Origin: a virus
IMG/VR virus record: IMGVR_UViG_3300042691_036017
Span: 1-42,874 of that record
DNA: 42,874 nt
Strand: one strand, 5' to 3'
Of this stretch, positions 37,369 to 42,874 are shown one piece after another. A program made the position numbers and the translations under genes. The stretch's first letter is position 1. The number at the start of each line of letters is the position of its first letter. A model generated the notes under the pieces. That model had not been told where the DNA came from, made no database searches, and saw only the letters and a list, made by a program, of their open reading frames with translations.

Positions 37369-38882
37369 CGTATTAAATTAATATTACCAATTTTATTAAT
37401 TAAGTTATTAGCTATAATTCCGCTAAATTTATAAACATAAACACCATTCTGACAATTAAGCCCATCCCATGATTCGTTTTGATTGGTAAATTCATAAATT
37501 TTCTCACCCCAACTATTATAAATTTGCATTTTAAAATTTTCAATTTTTGAAATTGTTGTTACTTTAAATGAATCATTTATATTATCATAATCGGGTGAAA
37601 ATGTGTTAGGAATATAAATATCTCCACAAATTTCTGAATAAATTTCTAATGTTGTTAAATCGCCAAAACAACCAAATTCATTTATCTCATAAACACTTAA
37701 TATGTTTTCAAAATTAGAAATGTTTGGTAAATTTATTGTTATAGTATTTTGTGTCAAATTTAATGTATCTTGATTTAAAATCCAAATATATGAAGAATTT
37801 ATATTACCAGTTGTTAAAAATTGTAAAGTTCTATCGAATTCTGAGCAATTTACAAAACTATTTTCACCGATAATAATAACATCTTCAGGATTTGGATTCA
37901 CAACAACTAATATCGAATCGTTGTTTCTACAACCAAAAGAATCAATAAATGTATATTCAACCCAATTTGTTCCAAATTGTGGTAAATAATTAGGACCAAT
38001 ATTCCAAGTACCACCAATAGGGAATGCTTGCATTTGAACCGGTGAATCATTAAAACATAGTGTGTCAACAGGATTAATTAATACTACAGGTAATTGATTT
38101 ACGTTTACAGTAAAAATAGTTGTATCTATACAATTATTAATTGTTTCTTCAATAATACTAATTTGTTGAGTCCCTATATTATTCCAAATATTTATTTGGG
38201 GATTACCTGTATAAAAAATTGAGTTATTTGTTGGATTTGCTAATTCATGAATTGTCGTATCCCCAAGACATACGGTTTGGACCAATGGGGTTATTGGATT
38301 ACTTTCAAAGTCTAAAGGAATATTGGTACCATTAAATAAATTAAATGGTGATAGATTACAGTTATTATTTCCCCAAGATCCCCAAGTACCGTCAGCACCA
38401 GCGGTTATTTGAATTATAATGTCCTCAGAGGAACATGTCTCAACAACTGTGGTTGTAAAACAAAAATTCCATGTACAATTTCCAAAATCACCCCAATCAT
38501 TACCGGGATTTCCATCAATAACACCACCTTGATTTGTTTCAAAAAACCAACCCGGTCCAGCAGAAATACCCGTTGATGATGATGTTACCGTACCAGAAAT
38601 CCAAACCCAATTACCAGAACCACCATTACAATTGGTAGGTGATGCTTGCGGAATAGGGGGTGTTAAAGAAGGACTTAGATTAATTTCAAATCCCTCAACC
38701 CAATTTGAACTAACGTTCAAACCGTTCCAACCATTCATTGTATAACACACATTTAAAACAGTTCCACTAGCGTATTGACCATTAATTGGGGTTGGGTTTA
38801 TTGAAAAACTTTCAATCCCATTACATTGATTAAACGCTAAATTACTAATTAAAGTAAAAATTATTAATAATACTTTTTTCAT
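37365..38882 (-). CDS. Exported protein with T9SS type B sorting domain
   Basis: 505 residues. Signal peptide MKKVLLIIFTLISNLAFNQ, then Trp/Gly/Asn-rich domains (20-190), then about two Ig/PKD-like domains (200-330 with CLGDTT and CRNNDSILVVVNPNP, and 335-415). The last 85 residues start IYIPNTFSPDYDNINDSFKV and continue with MQIYNSWGEKIYE and ESWDGLNCQNGVYVYKFSG, the gliding-motility-associated CHU_C/type B sorting domain recognised by the type IX secretion system. Such a domain directs export across the outer membrane of Bacteroidetes. In a phage it implies use of host T9SS. The upstream 52-residue gene overlaps its start. Confidence 0.82.
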   Translation of the reverse strand: MKKVLLIIFTLISNLAFNQCNGIESFSINPTPINGQYASGTVLNVCYTMNGWNGLNVSSNWVEGFEINLSPSLTPPIPQASPTNCNGGSGNWVWISGTVTSSSTGISAGPGWFFETNQGGVIDGNPGNDWGDFGNCTWNFCFTTTVVETCSSEDIIIQITAGADGTWGSWGNNNCNLSPFNLFNGTNIPLDFESNPITPLVQTVCLGDTTIHELANPTNNSIFYTGNPQINIWNNIGTQQISIIEETINNCIDTTIFTVNVNQLPVVLINPVDTLCFNDSPVQMQAFPIGGTWNIGPNYLPQFGTNWVEYTFIDSFGCRNNDSILVVVNPNPEDVIIIGENSFVNCSEFDRTLQFLTTGNINSSYIWILNQDTLNLTQNTITINLPNISNFENILSVYEINEFGCFGDLTTLEIYSEICGDIYIPNTFSPDYDNINDSFKVTTISKIENFKMQIYNSWGEKIYEFTNQNESWDGLNCQNGVYVYKFSGIIANNLINKIGNINLIR

Positions 38883-39037
38883 TTTTTATAAAAAATTAAG
38901 AGTTTAAACCACCACTTCCACCACATGAATTTTAATGTTAAAAGACCTTCTGGGTCATGGTAGTATATGATTGTTGGAATTAAAGGTTTATGGTCCTCGA
39001 TAATAAATCGCTTTGACCTATCTGTTCTAATTTTCAT
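38879..39037 (-). CDS. Small basic aromatic hypothetical protein
   Basis: 52 residues: MKIRTDRSKRFIIEDHKPLI, then a tryptophan-rich end KFMWWKWWFKLLIFYKK that could associate with membranes. Its stop overlaps the start of the T9SS-type gene (ATGA), which supports translation. No family was recognised. Confidence 0.5.
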   Translation of the reverse strand: MKIRTDRSKRFIIEDHKPLIPTIIYYHDPEGLLTLKFMWWKWWFKLLIFYKK

Positions 39038-39048
39038 GTTTGTTAATT

Positions 39049-39321
39049 TTATCGTTTACAATAATTCCATATTTCTTCCGCTGTATTCCATTCCGAACCA
39101 ACGTTTAACATACCGATTGGGTCTTCTTTAAACCACATTCGTTCTTTCCATTCACCAGTACCATTTAATCTAAAATAACTTATAATTGAGAGTGAGATAT
39201 TACTTGGTTCTAGTTCATTTGGGTCATTTGCGGAATTACCAATCCAATGGTCGATAAATCCATCTTTACAATAAATTCGTCGAAATTTAACCCACCCTTC
39301 TTGTAGTTTTTCGGTTTTCAT
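39049..39321 (-). CDS. Hypothetical protein
   Basis: 90 residues with many Trp and Gly (GWVKFRRIYCKDGFIDHWIG, GEWKERMWFKEDPIGML) and a helical end EWNTAEEIWNYCKR. Coupled to the upstream gene (four-base overlap). No family was recognised. Confidence 0.5.
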   Translation of the reverse strand: MKTEKLQEGWVKFRRIYCKDGFIDHWIGNSANDPNELEPSNISLSIISYFRLNGTGEWKERMWFKEDPIGMLNVGSEWNTAEEIWNYCKR

Positions 39322-39575
39322 ATAATTTCTAATGATATTAAACTCATAAATCTATCATGTGAGTCTAAAGAATAATAAATTCTAACTTTTTGACCTTGTT
39401 CACTTATTAATTCTTTAAAATGTTTATGAATTAAAATTTTAACATCTTTATTTATCACCATAAATAAATGATTTTCTTTAAAATCAAGTTCAGATGGAAT
39501 TTCTGTGTAATAAACATTTTTAATAATCAACTCAATAAAAGGGAATTTGTTTGTGTATGATGTTTCAATATTCAT
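39318..39575 (-). CDS. Hypothetical protein
   Basis: 85 residues, beta-rich, MNIETSYTNKFPFIELIIKN and VKILIHKHFKELISEQGQKV. It starts 16 bases after the 3' end of tRNA-Ile and is probably on the same leftward transcript. No family was recognised. Confidence 0.5.
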   Translation of the reverse strand: MNIETSYTNKFPFIELIIKNVYYTEIPSELDFKENHLFMVINKDVKILIHKHFKELISEQGQKVRIYYSLDSHDRFMSLISLEII

Positions 39576-39590
39576 TATTATTAATTTTTA

Positions 39591-39666
39591 GTTGTCCCAC
39601 TCTGACTCGAACAGAGAACCTCCACATTATCAGTGTGACGATCTAACCAATTGATCTATGAGACAA
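39591..39666 (-). tRNA. tRNA-Ile(GAU)
   Basis: Minus strand: acceptor TTGTCTC/GGGACAA, D-arm with AATTGGTTA, anticodon stem TCACA/TGTGG with loop CTGATAA (GAU), T-arm CTCTG-TTCGAGT-CAGAG. Discriminator appears to be C rather than the usual A. Confidence 0.85.
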
Positions 39667-39671
39667 TAAGT

Positions 39672-39726
39672 GGTTATTTTATCGCTTTTATCCCTTGATC
39701 AGAGGGGAAGTGCTCGTAAAATAACC
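39672..39726 (-). ncRNA. Hairpin element after tRNA array
   Basis: Perfect ten-bp stem GGTTATTTTA (39672-39681)/TAAAATAACC (39717-39726) with an inner CCCT/AGGG hairpin. It lies between tRNA-Ile and the preceding small genes; too short for a tRNA and without a T tract for termination. Confidence 0.4.
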
Positions 39727-39737
39727 AAAACCAAACT

Positions 39738-39905
39738 TCAAATATCATTATATGTTCTATATAAAATTCGACAAAAGATAAACCCTAAAAAGCAACAAAT
39801 CAAATTTATAATGGTAACATCATAAGATTGGGGATATAATATTTGTGTATATACACCAGCTAGGAATAAGGTAATGTAAGATAATACTTTAAGTACGTGT
39901 TTCAT
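39738..39905 (-). CDS. Small membrane protein
   Basis: 55 residues: MKHVLKVLSYITLFLAGVYT and TIINLICCFLGFIFCRILYR form two hydrophobic spans. It starts two bases before the gene at 39908 ends, i.e. directly downstream of it on the same strand. No family was recognised. Confidence 0.5.
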   Translation of the reverse strand: MKHVLKVLSYITLFLAGVYTQILYPQSYDVTIINLICCFLGFIFCRILYRTYNDI

Positions 39906-39907
39906 TT

Positions 39908-40156
39908 TTATATAAAATAAGGTCCGTAGATAACACCCCCTGACTCAACAACACCCTTTTCCATTTCCCAAGCTTTTTTTAATGCTTCTTTAAGGGTATA
40001 TACAGGACTAGCACCATTACCCCTAATTAACATGTGTGCGTGTTTGAAAACTCTTTTCTTTGAGATTTCTTTGGGAAAAATGATTAAGCTATTATCGCTA
40101 TTTTTTTGATTTAAATAACGAGTTAACATTCCTTTTTTTGGTTCCATATCATTCAT
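39908..40156 (-). CDS. Hypothetical protein
   Basis: 82 residues, basic, with NSDNSLIIFPKEISKKRVFK and SPVYTLKEALKKAWEMEKG. The N-terminal ATG overlaps the end of the upstream small gene. No family was recognised; soluble. Confidence 0.5.
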   Translation of the reverse strand: MNDMEPKKGMLTRYLNQKNSDNSLIIFPKEISKKRVFKHAHMLIRGNGASPVYTLKEALKKAWEMEKGVVESGGVIYGPYFI

Positions 40157-40286
40157 TGTTTTTTTCTTTATCTTTAATTTCTTCTATACGTCTGATGGTT
40201 GAGGGTTTAGTACATCTTCCACCGTAACCACAAAGATACGAAAGATTTCTGGTTTTTCTACGCACAATTTTACCTTGTTTACTCAT
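40149..40286 (-). CDS. Small basic protein
   Basis: 45 residues, MSKQGKIVRRKTRNLSYLCG and YGGRCTKPSTIRRIEEIKDK, with two cysteines seven residues apart. Strongly basic, so nucleic-acid binding is conceivable. It starts 17 bases after the tRNA-Asp 3' end. Confidence 0.5.
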   Translation of the reverse strand: MSKQGKIVRRKTRNLSYLCGYGGRCTKPSTIRRIEEIKDKEKNNE

Positions 40287-40303
40287 TTTGATTTTTTTAT
40301 ATG

Positions 40304-40375
40304 CGGTCTATGACGGGTTCGATCCGTCTACTCTACCGTGACAGGGTAGGATGATAGCCATTTCACCAATAGACC
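40304..40375 (-). tRNA. tRNA-Asp(GUC)
   Basis: Minus strand: acceptor GGTCTAT/ATAGACC, discriminator G, anticodon stem CTACC/GGTAG with loop CTGTCAC, T-arm GACGG-ATCGAAC-CCGTC with A instead of T at the first loop position. Confidence 0.9.
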
Positions 40376-40386
40376 AAAAGAAATTG

Positions 40387-40458
40387 AGGACTCGGAGAAT
40401 TACGATATCTCGACCTAAAAGTTAACAGCTTTTTGCTCTGCCCCTGAGCTACGAGTCC
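40387..40458 (-). tRNA. tRNA-Asn(GUU)
   Basis: Minus strand: acceptor GGACTCG/CGAGTCC, D-stem GCTC/GAGC, anticodon stem AAAAG/CTTTT with loop CTGTTAA. The T-arm is unusual (GAGAT-ATCGTAA-TTCTC, one mismatch, A at loop position 1) and the discriminator is U. Confidence 0.8.
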
Positions 40459-40464
40459 TTATTG

Positions 40465-40537
40465 TGGTACTTCGTGGTTCCGAGCCACGCTCCTCCCGTC
40501 TTCAGCGGGATGCTTTCACCAGATTAGCTTAAGTACC
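40465..40537 (-). tRNA. tRNA-Phe(GAA)
   Basis: Minus strand: acceptor GGTACTT/AAGTACC, anticodon stem TCCCG/CGGGA with loop CTGAAGA, T-arm CGTGG-CTCGGAA-CCACG where the loop starts with C instead of T, discriminator A. Confidence 0.88.
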
Positions 40538-40592
40538 GTTATCAGTTACAAAACCTCTCAAATTAGGAACTTCACCGATGTAGTTTTTTTAG

Positions 40593-40676
40593 TGGAAGTA
40601 GTAAGACTCGAACTTACGAACCCCTTTCGGAGAAGTGATTTACAGTCACTTGGAATTGCCGCTATCCGATACTTCC
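40593..40676 (-). tRNA. tRNA-Tyr(GUA)
   Basis: Minus strand: acceptor GGAAGTA/TACTTCC, anticodon stem AGTGA/TCACT with loop CTGTAAA, a class II variable arm (TCTCCGAAAGGGGTT) and T-arm GTAAG-TTCGAGT-CTTAC, discriminator A. Confidence 0.92.
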
Positions 40677-40698
40677 ATTTGCTGTCTCTCCATGCTGT

Positions 40699-40739
40699 CA
40701 ATGCGGATGTTTTATCATGAATTTAGGTACCTCGCATTG
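40699..40739 (-). ncRNA. Short stem-closed element between tRNA genes
   Basis: Seven-bp perfect stem CAATGCG (40699-40705)/CGCATTG (40733-40739) enclosing 27 bases with a GGTACC palindrome. It lies between tRNA-Tyr and tRNA-Glu, where a tRNA would be expected. Confidence 0.35.
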
Positions 40740-40750
40740 CTCCCATATTG

Positions 40751-40822
40751 TAGTCCCGACGAGAATCGAACTCGCATTACCGGAGTGAAAATCCGGGTTC
40801 CGAACCATTAGAAGACGGGACC
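40751..40822 (-). tRNA. tRNA-Glu(UUC)
   Basis: Minus strand: acceptor GGTCCCG/CGGGACT, anticodon stem CCGGA/TCCGG with loop TTTTCAC, T-arm GCGAG-TTCGATT-CTCGT, discriminator A. Confidence 0.92.
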
Positions 40823-40846
40823 ATTTAAAATTTTAATGAACTAAAG

Positions 40847-40920
40847 CTGTCCCGGAAGGGGTCGAACCTTCAAACTTCCCCTTCAAAGGGGGATGACTTT
40901 GCCAATTTGTCTACAGGACA
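40847..40920 (-). tRNA. tRNA-Gln(UUG)
   Basis: Minus strand: acceptor TGTCCTG/CGGGACA, discriminator G, anticodon stem TCCCC/GGGGA with loop CTTTGAA, T-arm GAAGG-TTCGACC-CCTTC. Confidence 0.9.
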
Positions 40921-40925
40921 ATAAG

Positions 40926-41059
40926 CGGGGGAGGTTGGATTCGCACCAACAATCGTTACATTTCAGAGTAATTGCTTTACTGTTTCGAAGTATCTCATAT
41001 TCTCACCACTCGGACGAGGGAAAATGAAATGAGTTTTTCTTTTTATTAGCTTCTCCCCC
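40926..41059 (-). tRNA. Oversized serine-like tRNA with insertion
   Basis: 134 nt. Acceptor GGGGGAG/CTCCCCC is perfect, discriminator G, T-arm GTTGG-TGCGAAT-CCAAC. A serine-type D-arm (TCGTCCGAGTGGTGAG) is present, followed by a TACT-TCGAAAC-AGTA hairpin that may be the anticodon arm and a long variable arm. About 30 AT-rich bases are inserted between acceptor and D-arm. Function and anticodon (CGA or GAA) are uncertain. Confidence 0.5.
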
Positions 41060-41071
41060 AAGAAATTATAG

Positions 41072-41154
41072 TGGATGTTGACGGAATCGAACCGCGTTTC
41101 CAAACAGCACCCCCAACCTCATCATGAACGGTCGGTCAAGGTTTAGCAACACCC
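41072..41154 (-). tRNA. tRNA-like gene, anticodon uncertain (possibly CAU)
   Basis: Minus strand: acceptor GGGTGTT/AACATCC, discriminator A, a T-arm region with TTCGATT and a four-bp stem. A CCGACC/GGTTGG stem carries an 11-base loop containing CAT. The D-arm is not recognisable. Probably degenerate or an unusual methionine-type tRNA. Confidence 0.4.
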
Positions 41155-41165
41155 AAAAAAGTTAG

Positions 41166-41239
41166 TTCTCCCAGCGAGACTCGAACTCACAACTCCCATA
41201 TTAAAAGTATGGTACTCTAACCAATTGAGTTACAGGAGA
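41166..41239 (-). tRNA. tRNA-Lys(UUU)
   Basis: Minus strand: acceptor TCTCCTG/TGGGAGA, anticodon stem CCATA/TATGG with loop CTTTTAA, T-loop TTCGAGT, discriminator A. Confidence 0.92.
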
Positions 41240-41244
41240 TTATG

Positions 41245-41378
41245 TGATGAGTGATGGATTCGAACCACCATAAGCTGCTTCGTTTAGGATATCCTCTAAG
41301 CAACAGCGGGATATGTATAGTGTTGGGTAACTATATCACTAATATCCACCGCAACCCGTTCCCTTGGGCTATCTCATC
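41245..41378 (-). tRNA. Oversized tRNA-like gene, isotype undetermined
   Basis: 134 nt. Acceptor GATGAGA/ACTCATC (last pair mismatched), discriminator A, T-arm GGTGG-TTCGAAT-CCATC and a D-arm-like GCCC/GGGT. Between them is a long composite hairpin (GGATAT/ATATCC with TAGTG/CACTA inside) and a second GCTTAG/CTAAAC-type hairpin. No clear anticodon arm, so an insertion inside the anticodon region is the likely reading. Confidence 0.45.
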
Positions 41379-41410
41379 AAATTGAGAGGACACCGATACC
41401 TCCTCTCTGG

Positions 41411-41497
41411 GTGGGTCTAATTTCGAATTCTTTTATGACTTGTTCTGAAAGTCGCCAACATACTCATCATTTCTGATTTAGTCATTGCACGTCCCAC
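41411..41497 (-). ncRNA. tRNA-sized structured element
   Basis: Terminal stem GTGGGAC/GACCCAC (six of seven pairs) enclosing a perfect GACTT-TCAGAAC-AAGTC five-bp, seven-base-loop arm and a TTCGAAA string. No T-stem and no U at position 33. A short ORF of 22 codons also lies here but has no support. Confidence 0.4.
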
Positions 41498-41536
41498 TTA
41501 ACTTTAAACGCGGTCGGTTTTAAGGTATGTATTGTG

Positions 41537-41612
41537 TCGAGGTGAGAGGATTTGAACCTCCATGATATCTTCGCCCCAAACGAAGAGACTTAGCCAATTA
41601 GTCCACACCTCG
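41537..41612 (-). tRNA. tRNA-Pro(UGG)
   Basis: Minus strand: acceptor CGAGGTG/CACCTCG, discriminator A, anticodon stem CTTCG/CGAAG with loop TTTGGGG, T-loop TTCAAAT. It is the first tRNA of the long leftward array driven from 41755. Confidence 0.92.
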
Positions 41613-41750
41613 ATAATTAATCGTCTCTCCGATCTGTCACACTTATTCATTGTTACGTCGATTGACACTAAGTGTTTAAATTCAATCGAACATGATAATA
41701 ATCAAATTATTATTATCTAAATTTCTTGGTATTACAATATGTCAACGAAC
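41613..41750 (-). promoter_or_regulatory. rRNA-like leader of the long tRNA array (boxA plus two hairpins)
   Basis: Minus strand: GTTCGTTGACATATTG (41750-41735), one base from the Bacteroidetes-type boxA, right at the predicted transcript start. Two hairpins follow: GATAATAAT/ATTATTATC, and TCGATTG/CAATCGA enclosing ACAC/GTGT. The arrangement resembles rRNA operon leaders that load antitermination factors. Confidence 0.5.
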
Positions 41751-41754
41751 GTCA

Positions 41755-41785
41755 CAAAGTTATGTCTTATTCTTCAAACTACCAA
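41755..41785 (-). promoter_or_regulatory. Host-type promoter for the long tRNA array
   Basis: Minus strand: TTGG at 41785-41782, then TAACTTTG at 41762-41755, 20 bases after TTG. The part TTGGTAGTTTGAA matches the promoters at 1724 and 3096 in all but one base. Confidence 0.75.
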
Positions 41786-41808
41786 AACTTTTTTGGTATA
41801 AAATTTAA

Positions 41809-41833
41809 AACCCCGGATTTTTTGTCCGGGGTT
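41809..41833. terminator. Strong hairpin terminator
   Basis: AACCCCGGA (41809-41817)/TCCGGGGTT (41825-41833) with a T-rich loop. It follows the 32-codon leftward gene and insulates the tRNA promoter from upstream transcription. Confidence 0.75.
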
Positions 41834-41854
41834 ACATTTTCTTTGTGTTAAAAA

Positions 41855-41953
41855 TTATTTCACAAAAACCCCGGAATACATAATGGGAGCATAAAACCAA
41901 TCACACTGATTTGGTTTTACTACCTCAAGATTATGTTTACGTAGATTGTTCAT
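41855..41953 (-). CDS. Very small hypothetical protein
   Basis: 32 codons, MNNLRKHNLEVVKPNQCDWF then YAPIMYSGVFVK. It is followed by the hairpin terminator and preceded by an A-rich stretch. Weakly supported; no family was recognised. Confidence 0.35.
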   Translation of the reverse strand: MNNLRKHNLEVVKPNQCDWFYAPIMYSGVFVK

Positions 41954-42000
41954 TTAAAATAATTTTCAATAAATATATACAAGTTTTGAAAAAAGTCAAA

Positions 42001-42405
42001 TCATTCTAATTTTTTTTCTAAATTTAAATAATCGATTGCTTTTTGTAATAATTTTACATCATCATTAAATCTACCCAAACCCAAGTTGCAGTTGTTGCAT
42101 ATATAACCCCTAAACGTATCAGTAAAATGACAATGATCTAAAACCCATGATGTTGTATGTTTATCACATATTGGACAATTTCCGGATGGTGGTGGTGAAT
42201 ACTTAATTTTTAAATGTTTTCTTATTTCAGCTAATTTTTGATTGCAACTTTTGCATGTATTTTTTCTTCCAGCATCGATTGTTGAGAAGAATGGAAATTC
42301 GTCAATTTGTTTTTCAATATTGCAATTTCTGCATGTTTTTGTTTCTCCTGAAATAACTGGTTTTATGTTTTCTTCAGGTTCAAATAAATTTAATTGATTC
42401 ATCAA
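42001..42405 (-). CDS. Endonuclease VII-like HNH nuclease
   Basis: 134 residues. An N-terminal zinc-ribbon part (CRNCNIEKQIDEFPFFS, CKSC) precedes an endonuclease VII fold: CPICDKHTTSWVLDHCHFTD with the DHCH catalytic motif at about residues 96-99, then GYICNNCNLGLGRFNDDVKL and AIDYL. This is the architecture of the recombination endonuclease VII family, which includes the T4 gp49 resolvase and many free-standing phage homing-type nucleases. Stand-alone position beside a tRNA array favours the mobile type. Zinc ligands C-x2-C twice are present. Confidence 0.8.
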   Translation of the reverse strand: MMNQLNLFEPEENIKPVISGETKTCRNCNIEKQIDEFPFFSTIDAGRKNTCKSCNQKLAEIRKHLKIKYSPPPSGNCPICDKHTTSWVLDHCHFTDTFRGYICNNCNLGLGRFNDDVKLLQKAIDYLNLEKKLE

Positions 42406-42464
42406 ATTTTATTTGAACATAATGAGGTTCTGTGTTAAAGTAAACTATTCATATATTTATGGTT

Positions 42465-42874
42465 ATGAAAAAGATTAAATTAACAGAATCGGATTTATAT
42501 AGAATTGTTAGAAAGGTTCTTCTTGAGCAAGATGAAAAAAAGAAAAGTTTTACATTTTCTCCGGGTTCATTTGAATCTCTTATAACATCATCATCAGGTG
42601 AAAGATTTGTTAAACATCTTAATAACAAATATGATAGGGTTATTGTTAATGAAGAGTTGGATTTAAGTGAAACACCAATTCAATCCTTGCCGGATAATCT
42701 TCATGTTGAGGGAAATTTGGATTTAGAAGGAACGCAAATTCAATCCTTACCGGATAATCTTCATGTTGGGGGGAATTTGTTTTTATATGGATGCAAAAAT
42801 CTTAAATCCTTACCGGATAATCTTTATGTTGGGGGAAATTTGGAGTTAGATGGAATACCAATTCAATACTTAGG
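42465..42874 (+). CDS. Tagged leucine-rich-repeat-like protein (cut by window edge)
   Basis: The frame is open to the last base (136 codons). MKKIKLTESDLYRIVRKVLL is the shared tag, followed by E-QDEKKKS; linker residues 25-65 (FESLITSSSGERFVKHLNNK, YDRVIVNEELDLSE) and then four SLPDNLxVxGxL repeats. Upstream is TATATTTATGGTTATG, almost the same string as before the gene at 26728. The ATG six bases earlier is possible. Paralogue of the genes at 2, 221 and 26027. Confidence 0.8.
   Translation, partial: MKKIKLTESDLYRIVRKVLLEQDEKKKSFTFSPGSFESLITSSSGERFVKHLNNKYDRVIVNEELDLSETPIQSLPDNLHVEGNLDLEGTQIQSLPDNLHVGGNLFLYGCKNLKSLPDNLYVGGNLELDGIPIQYL

Noticed and set aside
1-42874. CRISPR arrays or transposon insertion sequences.
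   Set aside because: No regularly spaced identical repeats with unique spacers and no transposase or terminal inverted repeats were seen; the regular repeats found are coding.
1-42874. A host chromosomal segment instead of a phage, suggested by the exported proteins and the SPFH, PspC and Clp genes.
   Set aside because: The fibre/adhesin module, tag-bearing protein family, tRNA arrays, overlapping small genes and lack of housekeeping operons fit a large phage better; chimeric assembly cannot be fully excluded.

Overview
The window looks like part of a large, AT-rich tailed-phage genome (probably a jumbo myovirus) whose host is a member of the Bacteroidetes, most likely a flavobacterium. Phage signs are a tail-fibre/adhesin module, many small overlapping genes on both strands, a very dense tRNA complement, free-standing endonucleases, and a large family of proteins sharing a basic N-terminal tag of the kind that starts KIKLTESDLYRIVRKVLLE. 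Host signs are promoters of the TTG-N20-TANNTTTG type, start codons preceded by A-rich stretches instead of Shine-Dalgarno sites, boxA-like GTTCTTTGA leaders, and several exported proteins built from Bacteroidetes secretion modules, including a type B T9SS sorting domain.

Layout. 1-1717: tagged leucine-rich-repeat-like proteins, a membrane protein, a thioredoxin and small genes. 1724-3910: tRNA genes (Ile, Met, Ser, Thr, Gly), a Vsr-like endonuclease and about 600 nt of structured non-coding RNA around tRNA-Thr. 3997-8352: a 1451-residue exported multidomain protein. 8393-9516: small phage genes. 9614-14536: fibre and glycine-rich adhesin module. 14633-17565: exported, membrane and tagged small proteins. 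17633-21456: a tmRNA gene, an M20-type peptidase and a ClpC-like unfoldase interrupted by a split mini-intein. 21573-22493: a CAP-domain protein and a lipoprotein. 22494-28872: a leftward block of tagged, probably virion-associated proteins. 28905-30602: small unknown genes. 30618-33351: two tRNAs and an SPFH-protein operon. 33431-35319: tagged protein and an RNase H-like protein. 35465-41612: leftward tRNA arrays alternating with small genes, including the T9SS-type protein. 41809-42874: terminator, endonuclease VII-like gene and another tagged repeat protein running off the end.

How the parts fit. The recognisable tRNAs cover all twenty amino acids (the only clear Ser gene is UGA), and a tmRNA gene with an alanine-identity G3-U70 acceptor pair is present, so the phage carries a nearly self-sufficient tRNA and ribosome-rescue set. 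The tmRNA lies directly beside a peptidase and a Clp-type unfoldase that keeps a possible ClpP-docking IGF loop, which suggests a rescue-tag-degrade-recycle module. The Clp gene is divided inside an intein that sits in its first Walker A motif; the two halves are in the same frame, separated by a TAA and six bases, so active unfoldase would require protein trans-splicing. Two promoter classes are visible: host-type promoters in front of stable RNAs and small regulatory or membrane genes, and an ATATTTATA motif close to the start codons of structural and tagged genes, which I infer to be the late promoter. All functional statements come from reading the sequence; no database search was possible.
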